Shown: piece after piece, positions 1-5,653 of the stretch
How the letters are laid out: every line of letters begins with the position of its first letter
Numbering within the stretch: the first letter of the stretch is position 1
Source of the DNA: an uncultured Collinsella sp.
GTDB lineage: Bacteria; Actinomycetota; Coriobacteriia; Coriobacteriales; Coriobacteriaceae
Length of the DNA stretch: 8,038 nt
Direction: 5' to 3'
Assembly (NCBI GenBank): GCA_958446785.1
Contig: CAUCXP010000056.1
Span: 1 to 8,038, forward strand
Program-made: the position numbers and the translations under genes
Notes under the pieces: model-generated
What the model was told of the DNA's origin: nothing
What the model saw: only the letters and a program-made list of their open reading frames with translations
Databases searched by the model: none

Positions 1-566
1 ACCCGCTCGAGATCTTTGCCACCAACGAGGGCGGCATGAGCTTCCACGGCGGCCTGGTGGGCGGCATCTTGGGCGGTATCATCGTGTGCCGCATGTACAA
101 GCTCGACGCCTGGACCATCGCCGACCTTGCTGTGATCGGTGCTCCGCTGGCGCTGTGCCTGGGACGTTGTGCCAATTTCGTCAACGGCGAGCTGTGGGGT
201 AAGCCGACCGATCTGCCCTGGGGTGTGGTCTTTGGCGGCACCGCGGGCGATATGCCGCGCCATCCCTCCCAGCTCTACGAGGCGTTCCTAGAGGGCATCG
301 TGCTCTTCTGTTTTTTGCAGGTGCTCAGCCGCAAAAAGCCACTGCTGCCCCAGGGCACGTTTATGGGCGTGTTCGTGATGGGGTACGGCATCGTCCGCTT
401 TCTCGTTGAGTTCGTGCGCGTGCCCGATGCGCAGCTGGGCTATCTGCTGGGAGGCGTTATCACCATGGGCCAGCTGCTGAGTTTGCCGCTCGTAATCGCC
501 GGCCTGGCGCTCATCATCTTCGCCCGACACCGCAACCGTCCCCAGCGCATCTACCTGGACGCCTAA
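1..566 (+). CDS. lgt: Prolipoprotein diacylglyceryl transferase, 3' part
   Basis: Lgt transfers the diacylglyceryl group of phosphatidylglycerol to the lipobox cysteine of prelipoproteins, the first step of lipoprotein maturation at the membrane. The reading frame is open from base 3; the gene begins before the window, so roughly the first 85-95 residues are missing by comparison with E. coli Lgt (291 residues). Visible family motifs: GGMSFHGG (30-53) with the histidine corresponding to E. coli H103 at 45-47; the Lgt signature GRCANFVNGELWG (162-200) with the arginine equivalent to R143 at 165-167; HPSQLYEA; and YGIVR with the tyrosine and arginine equivalent to Y235 and R239 at 384-386 and 396-398. 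The C-terminal MGQLLS segment and last membrane helix are present and the gene ends in TAA. All known key residues in the visible part are kept, so it should be active. The 83-base gap to the next gene has a stem-loop but no T-run terminator, so cotranscription downstream is possible. Confidence 0.97.
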   Translation, partial: PLEIFATNEGGMSFHGGLVGGILGGIIVCRMYKLDAWTIADLAVIGAPLALCLGRCANFVNGELWGKPTDLPWGVVFGGTAGDMPRHPSQLYEAFLEGIVLFCFLQVLSRKKPLLPQGTFMGVFVMGYGIVRFLVEFVRVPDAQLGYLLGGVITMGQLLSLPLVIAGLALIIFARHRNRPQRIYLDA

Positions 567-574
567 CCACCAAA

Positions 575-609
575 ACCACCACAAAGGGGACAGGCACCTT
601 TGTGGTGGT
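575..609. repeat. Stem-loop element copy 1 (GGGGACAGG core)
   Basis: A perfect 13-bp inverted repeat (575-587 with 597-609) encloses a 9-base loop GGACAGGCA. The core reads CAAAGGGGACAGG followed by CACCTTTG. It begins 8 bases after the lgt stop codon. No T-run follows on the + strand, so it is not a standard terminator; on the - strand the stem is followed by TTTT, but no - strand gene points this way. It is the longest stem of three related copies in the window (others at 2839 and 5452). Confidence 0.8.
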
Positions 610-649
610 CTTGCCGAGTTTGGCAGGTTTCTAGAAAGGCTTTTGGACT

Positions 650-2833
650 GTGAAGGATTCCGACCTCTCCACAACGGCTGCGCGCGACGCCGCCCGCATC
701 GTCTGGTTTAAGCGCTACCCAGCCAAGCAGACGCTCATCGCATTTTTGCTCGCGCTGTTGGCGACCACGGCGTTTTCTATCGATCCCGCCCCGGTGTCGA
801 GCAACGCGGTCTTGGCGATTGACCCCAAAGCCTCGGGCATGCTGTACGTGTGCTACGAGGTGCTCCTCTCGTTTGCCGGCCATACCGACGCGGTCATGCT
901 GCTTGCGCTTGCCTGCCTGCTCACTCTGCCGTTTCGCTACGTATTCTTTGGCCGCGGCGATGCTTGGCGTCCTTCGGTGATCCTTCCGTCGCTGTTCTTT
1001 GCCGTCTGCATGGTGTTTGGCCGCAGCTACGACCTCACCGATTCTGCCGAGATCGTGCTCGGCGACAAGGCTCGCATCATCTGCGCCTGGATAGGCGGTG
1101 CGGGCTGGATGCTCTTGGCGGTCGTTGCCTTCTACCTGGCTTTTGAGTGTCTAGATTGGCTGAGCTCTCGGCGCATTCCGTTTTCGGAAGCGCACTTTGG
1201 CCGCGTATGGCGTGTGGCTCACGCCGTGCTCTCGGTCCATCCCTTTGCCGGGCCCTTCCTGGTGCTTATGGTCGCCTGGGCGCCCACGCTTATCGCTTCG
1301 CTGCCCGGCCTTTTTATGGGAGATACGGGTGCGCAGATTCGCCAGTGGTTCAACTACCCCAACGGCACGAGTGACTACCTGCGTCTGCTCAATCCCAATG
1401 TGTTGCTCAACGGACATCACCCCGTGGTGCACACGGCTATCATCGGTTCGTGCGTCCAGCTGGGGCTTTCACTGTTCAACAGTGCCAACGCAGGTCTTGC
1501 CATCTACACCTGCGCTCAGTTCGTCATTACGGCCGCCTGCATGGCCTATTCCATCTCGTCGCTGCGCAAGCTGGGCGTGAGTCTGCCGGTCCGCGGCGTG
1601 ATCTTGCTGTTCTTTGTGTTTATGCCCATGTTCTCCAACTACGCGGCCCTGCTTACCAAAGATGTGCTGTTTGCCGACGCGTTTTTGGTGCTGTTGGTAC
1701 AGGCCGTGAAGCTCGTGGCATGCGGCCTGCCCCGTCGCGATGCCAATGCCGAGCGTGCGGGCGAACAGAGGCCCGTGCTCTTTGCGCGCCATGACTGGCT
1801 GCTGCTCGCTCTGGGTGCCATGGGTTCCACGTTTCTGCGCAACGGCGGCCTGGTGTTTCCCCTGGCGGCATGCGTAATCGCGGCGGCGTTTTGCGCATGG
1901 GACGCGCATGTGGCTCGTCGCGCAGCCAAGCAGGCTGGTGCTGCGTCTTCGGGCTCCATCCCGCGTTTCCGCTGGATGGGAGTTCTTGCGGTGCTTGCAC
2001 TCTGCCTTGCCTCTAATATGTACTTCACCAAGGTCTTTATGCCGGCGCACGACATTACGCCTGGTTCCAAGCGCGAAATCCTCTCGATTCCGTTCCAGCA
2101 GACGGCTCGTTTCGTCCAAAAGCACGACGGCCTCAACTCGGGTGTCAACCCTACGGTTAAGGAGGACGGCACTATCGTGGAGGCTCCTTGCGACGGCTTG
2201 GTGACCGACGATGAGCGTGCCGTGATCGACCGTGTGCTCAAGTACGACAATCTGGGCCGCCGTTACAACCCGGATAAGTCGGACGCTGTCAAAAATTGCT
2301 TTAACGAGTACGCCTCGCAGGAGGACATCAAGGCCTATTTTGAGGTCTGGGCGCAGATGTTCAAAAAGGATCCCGAGTGCTACATCTCGGCGCTCATCAA
2401 TAACTACTACGGCTACTTTTATCCGAGTGCCCGCGATGCGTGGGTCTACAGCACGGCGCGCAGTGCCGAGATTATGGCGAAGCCCGATAACCTCAAGTAC
2501 TTTGACTTCCATCCGGTCGATAGCAAGGTTGTGCGCTGGTGCGACCACCTGATCAACCTGTATCGCGTGGCAGTGCAGCGCATTCCGTTTATCTCGCTCA
2601 CCATGAGCTCGGCCACCTATGTGTGGATCATGATCGCCGTGGTGGGCTATCTGCTACGTCGTCATTCATGGCGCGGTCTGGCCATTTGGTTGCCGCTGCT
2701 GGGCGTGCTTGCCGTGTGCCTGATCGGTCCCTGCAACGGTTCGACCTATATGCGCTACCTGTATCCGGTTATCGCCTGCATGCCCTTTGCCATCGGGGCC
2801 ACCATCACTCGCAGCGACCTCCTCTGGTCCTAA
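650..2833 (+). CDS. DUF6020-type polytopic membrane protein, possible GT-C-like glycosyltransferase
   Basis: 727 residues. GTG start at 650, because an in-frame TAG lies at 632-634, a GAAAGG Shine-Dalgarno lies at 634-639, and the next ATG is codon 64. Membrane segments are seen near residues 27-43, 80-100, 107-124, 142-167, 199-218, 262-303 (two), about 314-360 (two), about 380-410, about 440-458, and three after residue 640. Residues about 460-640 form one large, mostly polar domain, probably outside the membrane, containing C514, C550, C577 and C631. Features I associate with DUF6020 are GLFMGDTGAQ (D225), NGHHPVVHT (H256, H257, H261), TKDVLFAD (K337, D338), LRNGG, and a C-terminal YMRYLYPV (R702, Y703). 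The combination of an acidic residue in an early loop, many helices and a large outer domain resembles GT-C enzymes that use lipid-linked sugars, but no activity is proven for the family. It lies between lgt and yebC; stem-loops flank it on both sides. Confidence 0.8.
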   Translation: MKDSDLSTTAARDAARIVWFKRYPAKQTLIAFLLALLATTAFSIDPAPVSSNAVLAIDPKASGMLYVCYEVLLSFAGHTDAVMLLALACLLTLPFRYVFFGRGDAWRPSVILPSLFFAVCMVFGRSYDLTDSAEIVLGDKARIICAWIGGAGWMLLAVVAFYLAFECLDWLSSRRIPFSEAHFGRVWRVAHAVLSVHPFAGPFLVLMVAWAPTLIASLPGLFMGDTGAQIRQWFNYPNGTSDYLRLLNPNVLLNGHHPVVHTAIIGSCVQLGLSLFNSANAGLAIYTCAQFVITAACMAYSISSLRKLGVSLPVRGVILLFFVFMPMFSNYAALLTKDVLFADAFLVLLVQAVKLVACGLPRRDANAERAGEQRPVLFARHDWLLLALGAMGSTFLRNGGLVFPLAACVIAAAFCAWDAHVARRAAKQAGAASSGSIPRFRWMGVLAVLALCLASNMYFTKVFMPAHDITPGSKREILSIPFQQTARFVQKHDGLNSGVNPTVKEDGTIVEAPCDGLVTDDERAVIDRVLKYDNLGRRYNPDKSDAVKNCFNEYASQEDIKAYFEVWAQMFKKDPECYISALINNYYGYFYPSARDAWVYSTARSAEIMAKPDNLKYFDFHPVDSKVVRWCDHLINLYRVAVQRIPFISLTMSSATYVWIMIAVVGYLLRRHSWRGLAIWLPLLGVLAVCLIGPCNGSTYMRYLYPVIACMPFAIGATITRSDLLWS

Positions 2834-2838
2834 TCTGC

Positions 2839-2863
2839 TGCAAAGGGGACAGGTCGCTTTGCA
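2839..2863. repeat. Stem-loop element copy 2 (GGGGACAGG core)
   Basis: A 7-bp perfect inverted repeat (TGCAAAG at 2839-2845 with CTTTGCA at 2857-2863) encloses the loop GGGACAGGTCG. The core CAAAGGGGACAGG is identical to copy 1, while the outer stem bases differ and still pair. It starts 5 bases after the DUF6020 gene stop codon. The right arm can also pair with a further CAAAG at 2865-2869, giving a competing 5-bp hairpin. No T-run follows. Confidence 0.75.
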
Positions 2864-2924
2864 CCAAAGGATGGCATCATCACGACGCCTTCATTTTGGG
2901 GTTTATCTCGCAGGCCAGTAGGTA

Positions 2925-2949
2925 TATCATAACGACGTTTGTTTATATT
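2925..2949 (+). promoter_or_regulatory. Possible yebC promoter region (-10-like boxes)
   Basis: The 165-base gap before yebC turns AT-rich here, unlike the rest of the window. Two -10-like hexamers are visible, TATCAT at 2925-2930 and TATATT at 2944-2949, each one base from TATAAT. I find no convincing -35 box at 16-18 bases for either, so the exact promoter is unresolved. The yebC Shine-Dalgarno AGGAG (2988-2992) lies further downstream. Confidence 0.3.
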
Positions 2950-2998
2950 GCCCGAGCATCTGCGCTGGGCTTTAGGTCAAAACCGATAGGAGACACGT

Positions 2999-3805
2999 AT
3001 GTCCGGACACTCTAAGTGGGCCACAACCAAGCATCGTAAGGGCGCGCAGGACGCCAAGCGTTCCGCCCTCTTCTCCAAGCTGAGCCGCAACATCACCGTT
3101 GCTGCCCGTCTCGGCGGTGACCCGCTGCCCGAGAACAACGCCAGCCTCGCCGCTGCCGTTGCTAAGGCCAAGGCTCAGTCCATGCCCAAGGACAAGATCA
3201 AGTCCGCTATCGACAAGGCTTTTGGTTCGGGTGCCGATGCCGCCGTCTACGAGAACATCGTGTACGAGGGCTATGGTCCCGCCGGTGTCGCCGTCTATGT
3301 TGACTGCCTGACCGACAACCGCAACCGTACTGCCGCCGATGTCCGTTCCGCCTTCTCCCACGCTGGTGGCAACCTGGGCACCTCCGGCTCCGTCGCCTTC
3401 CAGTTTGAGCGCAAGGGCCAGATCGTCGTCGCCAAGGAGATCCTGGACGAGAACGCCAAGAAGGAGACCATGATCGCCAACGGTGCTGCCGGTGACGAGG
3501 ATGAGTTCATGATGGCCATCGCCGAGGCCGGTGGCGAGGACTACGAGGACGCCGGCGAGGAGTGGATCGTCTGGACCGCTGCCAACGACGTCATGGCTGT
3601 CTCCAAGGCACTCGAGGAGCAGGGCATCCAGGTCAAGGGCTCCGAGACCACCATGGTTCCGACCACCCCGACCGAGGTCTCCGGTGCCGACGCCAAGAAG
3701 GTTCAGCGCCTCATCGACCGTCTCGAGGAGCTCGACGACGTCCAGGACGTCTACAGCACCATGGATATGACCGACGAGGTCATCGCTGCCCTCGAGGAGG
3801 AGTAG
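2999..3805 (+). CDS. yebC: YebC/TACO1-family translation or regulatory factor
   Basis: 268 residues, ATG start with AGGAG six bases upstream. The N-terminus MSGHSKWATTKHRKGAQDAKR is the family hallmark, followed by LFSKLSRNI, MPKDKIKSAIDKA, the YEGYGPAGVAVYVDCLTDNRNRTAADVR block (about residues 89-116), GGNLGTSGSVAF, and the C-terminal LEELDDVQDVYSTMD. The family was first described as transcriptional regulators; mitochondrial TACO1 and bacterial YebC proteins are now linked to translation, including relief of ribosome stalling at proline stretches. It acts in the cytoplasm. The protein is somewhat longer than the usual 240-250 residues, the excess being an acidic stretch around residues 150-195 (DEDEF, GGEDYEDAGEEW). 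Codons are strongly biased (GCC, CTC, AAG, GAG), unlike the neighbours, suggesting high expression. In many bacteria yebC precedes ruvC; here it does not, and a hairpin and terminator follow. Confidence 0.97.
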   Translation: MSGHSKWATTKHRKGAQDAKRSALFSKLSRNITVAARLGGDPLPENNASLAAAVAKAKAQSMPKDKIKSAIDKAFGSGADAAVYENIVYEGYGPAGVAVYVDCLTDNRNRTAADVRSAFSHAGGNLGTSGSVAFQFERKGQIVVAKEILDENAKKETMIANGAAGDEDEFMMAIAEAGGEDYEDAGEEWIVWTAANDVMAVSKALEEQGIQVKGSETTMVPTTPTEVSGADAKKVQRLIDRLEELDDVQDVYSTMDMTDEVIAALEEE

Positions 3806-3810
3806 CGCCC

Positions 3811-3828
3811 GCGCGGGTTAAGCCGCGC
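3811..3828 (+). other. GC-rich hairpin just after yebC
   Basis: GCGCGG (3811-3816) and CCGCGC (3823-3828) form a perfect 6-bp GC stem with the loop GTTAAG, beginning 6 bases after the yebC stop. No T-run follows, so it is more likely an mRNA 3'-end stabilising hairpin or a weak pause site than a full terminator. Confidence 0.5.
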
Positions 3829-3874
3829 ATATCTGGGCATAATGAAGCGAGCATGCAAGCCTCGTGGAATAGAT

Positions 3875-3916
3875 GAGCCGGATCCGCGTGCGTACAGCAC
3901 CGGACCCGGCTCTTTT
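3875..3916 (+). terminator. Rho-independent terminator after yebC
   Basis: GAGCCGGATCCG (3875-3886) pairs with CGGACCCGGCTC (3901-3912) with a single A-C mismatch. Inside it, GTGC (3888-3891) pairs with GCAC (3897-3900) around the loop GTACA, so the stem continues almost to the tip. Four T residues follow (3913-3916). It separates yebC from the amaP operon. Confidence 0.8.
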
Positions 3917-3921
3917 ATAAT
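3916..3921 (+). promoter_or_regulatory. Perfect TATAAT box, candidate amaP operon -10
   Basis: The T-run of the yebC terminator merges into TATAAT, an exact -10 consensus, 50 bases before the amaP start codon. The -35 position would fall inside the terminator stem or loop (about 3892-3898) and is not a recognisable TTGACA. The ten bases ATAATGATGC (3917-3926) recur upstream of the last gene at 6761-6770, which supports a promoter role there and here. Confidence 0.45.
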
Positions 3922-3971
3922 GATGCGAATCGTTTTGCATTCTGTGGATCGAGATTTGAAGGGAGCGCCGC

Positions 3972-4517
3972 ATGCGCGTGCTCAAACGAGCCCTAGCGAT
4001 CGTATATCTTGCCGCCGCCGTCGTGGCGCTGGGCACGTTGGTCTGCCAGTTTTGGGGGCCATATACCTACCGCTTTATGCTGCTGATGCGTGACCCCATG
4101 CCGCGCATTGTCGTTACAGTGAGCGGCGGTGTCGTGGCGCTTGGCGTGCTGGCGGTCTTCTTCCGCCTGATGTTTGCTCGCCGCGAGCCGTCCTGCGTGC
4201 ATCCGGCAGGGGAGCGCAATATCGAGGTCACGCTCGCGGCTCTCTCCTCGTGTGCCCGCGCTGCTGCCGAACGCGATGACCGCGTGATGGTCGAGCATAT
4301 CGAGGCGCGTGTTCAGGGTTCCGACGAATCGCACGTTCGTTTTAAGGTCGAAGCCATCGCGCTCGATGATAAAGACGTCGCTTCCCTTGCCACTGCGATG
4401 CAGCAGCGTATCGAGCGGGCCTGCGACACCATGCTCGGTACGCCGGGCACGACTGCGCGCGTTCGCTTTTTGCCGTCCAAGACTACCGTCCAGACCGTGG
4501 AGGTTTCCGGTGAGTGA
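3972..4517 (+). CDS. amaP: Alkaline shock response membrane anchor protein AmaP
   Basis: 181 residues, ATG start with AAGGGAG at 3959-3965. Two membrane helices are visible, about residues 7-27 and 44-68, joined by a short loop with several arginines and prolines. The remaining ~110 residues are an alpha/beta domain (NIEVTLAALSS near residue 83, VEHIEARVQ, RFKVEAIALDDKDVASLATAMQQRIERAC) of the kind found in AmaP, which itself resembles Asp23. In Staphylococcus aureus AmaP anchors Asp23 to the membrane. Here the gene heads a three-gene unit in the same order as in S. aureus (amaP, DUF2273, asp23), which strongly supports the name although the sequence itself diverges. Its last eight bases overlap the next gene. 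The unit starts right behind a terminator and so probably has its own promoter. Confidence 0.85.
   Translation: MRVLKRALAIVYLAAAVVALGTLVCQFWGPYTYRFMLLMRDPMPRIVVTVSGGVVALGVLAVFFRLMFARREPSCVHPAGERNIEVTLAALSSCARAAAERDDRVMVEHIEARVQGSDESHVRFKVEAIALDDKDVASLATAMQQRIERACDTMLGTPGTTARVRFLPSKTTVQTVEVSGE
4497..4512 (+). promoter_or_regulatory. Shine-Dalgarno and GTG start inside amaP end
   Basis: GTGGAGG (4497-4503) lies six bases before GTG at 4510-4512, within the last codons of amaP. This ribosome site decides the start of the DUF2273 gene: no in-frame ATG lies between the in-amaP ATG at 4309 and the conserved domain that would leave the genes separate. The eight-base overlap implies translational coupling of the two membrane proteins. 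Confidence 0.75.
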
Positions 4518-4887
4518 TACCAACCAAGACAAGACCGCCCGCACGCCGCGCCTGACGATCGACCAGAACGCTACGCCGGCAGGCGAGTCCGCCGACACCA
4601 AGCCCGAGGCCGGCGAGCAGCACGACAGCGCCGCTAATGACTTTGACGAGGCCATGGGTCTCATCAAAGGTACGGGCGCTGCTATCTGGAGCTACGCCGT
4701 GCGCCACCCCAACACTACGCTCGGTGCCGTGGCAGGCTTTATCCTCGCCGTGCTGGTACTTACATTGGGCCTGTGGGACACGCTCGTCATCGCATTCTTT
4801 GTGTTGATCGGCGCCGTGATCGGCCAGATTCGCGACGGCGAGAACGGTATCGTCAACTTCTTCGGCCGTCTGTTTAGCGGCCGCTAA
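4510..4887 (+). CDS. DUF2273 small membrane protein of the Asp23 cluster
   Basis: 125 residues from the GTG at 4510. Residues 1-55 are polar and rich in D, E, T and K (predicted disordered); residues 58-67 (IWSYAVRHPN) lead into two membrane helices, about 70-87 and 90-106, separated by a short GLWD turn, followed by GQIRDGENGIVNFFGRLF. The helical hairpin with GxIGQ/IxD after it fits DUF2273, a family of 60-70 residue proteins that accompany asp23 and amaP; the N-terminal extension is unusual in length for it. The function is not known; a role as partner in anchoring the Asp23 layer is inferred from position between amaP and asp23. The start overlaps the amaP end and the stop is 44 bases before asp23, so the three are surely one transcript. 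Confidence 0.8.
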   Translation: MSDTNQDKTARTPRLTIDQNATPAGESADTKPEAGEQHDSAANDFDEAMGLIKGTGAAIWSYAVRHPNTTLGAVAGFILAVLVLTLGLWDTLVIAFFVLIGAVIGQIRDGENGIVNFFGRLFSGR

Positions 4888-4931
4888 TACGTATTCGACT
4901 GTCGCATCCGCGGCAGGCATAAGGAGGAACC

Positions 4932-5447
4932 ATGGCTTTTAACACGAAGGTCGATGTGGCCGATACCGAGCTCGAGGCGAACGAGGCCGTCGCCGCCGAG
5001 GCGGAGGACGTAACGCTCGAGGACGAGACGCTCGTCGAGGCCGAGTCCGATACGGATGAGGACGACGAGGAAGCGGATGAGTCCGAGGACTCGCTGACCT
5101 ATTCCAACGGCGTGATCGAGAAGATCGTTGCCATGGCCACCCGCGAGGTTCCGCACGTTCTGGGCATGAAGGGTAACCTCATGCACTTTGTGCAGGAGCA
5201 GTTTGGTGCCGAGAATCTGACCAAGGGCGTGACGGTCGAGGTCACCGACGATAATCGCGTGGTCGTCAACATCTCCGTCATCATCGAGTACGGCGCCTAT
5301 GCGCCCGCGATCTTCGACGATGTTAAGGCACGTGTCACCGAGCGCCTTGCCGCGATGACCGGCCTTGAGGTGGCGGGCGTCAACCTGCGCATCGAGGATG
5401 TCATCACTCCCGAGGAGTACGAGCACCGTACCAGCCAGCACGAATAA
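4932..5447 (+). CDS. asp23: Asp23/Gls24 family envelope stress protein
   Basis: 171 residues, ATG start with a near-perfect AAGGAGG at 4921-4927. Residues 1-53 are extremely acidic (24 D/E against a single lysine) and have no counterpart in a minimal Asp23 protein. The Asp23/Gls24 domain runs from about 54 to 163: SLTYSNGVIEKIVAMATREV, GMKGNL, KGVTVEVTDDNRVVVNISVIIEYG, and the closing GVNLRIEDVITPEE. In Gram-positive bacteria such proteins are abundant, sit at the inner face of the membrane through AmaP, and are linked to alkaline, detergent and cell-wall stress. The strong ribosome site fits high output. It is the last gene of the amaP unit, followed by a stem-loop copy and then a strong terminator. 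Confidence 0.93.
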   Translation: MAFNTKVDVADTELEANEAVAAEAEDVTLEDETLVEAESDTDEDDEEADESEDSLTYSNGVIEKIVAMATREVPHVLGMKGNLMHFVQEQFGAENLTKGVTVEVTDDNRVVVNISVIIEYGAYAPAIFDDVKARVTERLAAMTGLEVAGVNLRIEDVITPEEYEHRTSQHE

Positions 5448-5451
5448 CCTT

Positions 5452-5476
5452 CCAAAAAGGGATAGGTTTGTTTTGG
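5452..5476. repeat. Stem-loop element copy 3 (GGGATAGG core, diverged)
   Basis: CCAAAA (5452-5457) pairs with TTTTGG (5471-5476) around AGGGATAGGTTTG. It aligns without gaps to copies 1 and 2 (AAA, GGGAYAGG, TTT are shared), with one C-to-T change in the core and different but complementary outer stem bases. It starts 5 bases after the asp23 stop codon. A 12-base word TTTGGCAGGTTT overlaps its right arm (5472-5483) and also occurs 10 bases after copy 1 (619-630). Confidence 0.6.
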
Positions 5477-5499
5477 CAGGTTTTATCTGCGAAAACGTT

Positions 5500-5541
5500 A
5501 AACGGCCGACCGCGCAAGCAAAAGCGTGGCCGGCCGTTTTT
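5500..5541 (+). terminator. Strong rho-independent terminator of the amaP-asp23 operon
   Basis: AACGGCCGACC (5501-5511) pairs with GGCCGGCCGTT (5528-5538) with one A-C mismatch, extended outward by an A-T pair and inward by GCGC/GCGT (5512-5515 with 5524-5527). The loop is AAGCAAAA and the stem is followed by TTTTT (5537-5541). This is the clearest terminator in the window. Confidence 0.9.
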
Positions 5542-5582
5542 ATACGCTCCCGATGTAGTCATACCGCTCGTCTAACTAGGGG

Positions 5583-5613
5583 TTGCAATCGTCGCGTTCC
5601 GCGTTACTCTAAT
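5583..5613 (+). promoter_or_regulatory. Possible promoter of the YitT-family gene
   Basis: TTGCAA (5583-5588) resembles a -35 box and TCTAAT (5608-5613) a -10 box, but the spacer is 19 bases, longer than ideal; TACTCT (5605-5610) gives 16 bases with a poorer match. The position, after a strong terminator and about 40 bases before the start codon, suits a promoter. Confidence 0.4.
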
Positions 5614-5653
5614 GGGCGCATTGTTTCCAAATTGTTAACGAGGGGTTGCCGTA

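Noticed and set aside
575..609. Stem-loop copy 1 as a rho-independent terminator for lgt
   Set aside because: The stem is strong but no T-run follows on the + strand; it also shares its loop with two other copies, so an element family explains it better.
1469..2548. 359-codon open frame on the - strand
   Set aside because: It lies wholly antisense to the DUF6020-type gene, has no recognisable protein motif and reflects GC-rich codon periodicity of the true gene.
3842..4093. Possible 83-residue gene on the + strand between yebC and amaP
   Set aside because: It runs through the terminator at 3875-3916 and into the amaP coding region, with no ribosome site and no domain.
4309..4509. Upstream ATG for the DUF2273 gene
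   Set aside because: It would put 201 bases of the gene inside amaP; the GTG at 4510 has a well-placed GGAGG and gives an ordinary eight-base overlap.
5578..5649. Nine-base direct repeat AGGGGTTGC (5578-5586 and 5641-5649)
   Set aside because: The second copy contains the ribosome site and the first overlaps the -35-like box; the words are short and G-rich, so coincidence is likely.
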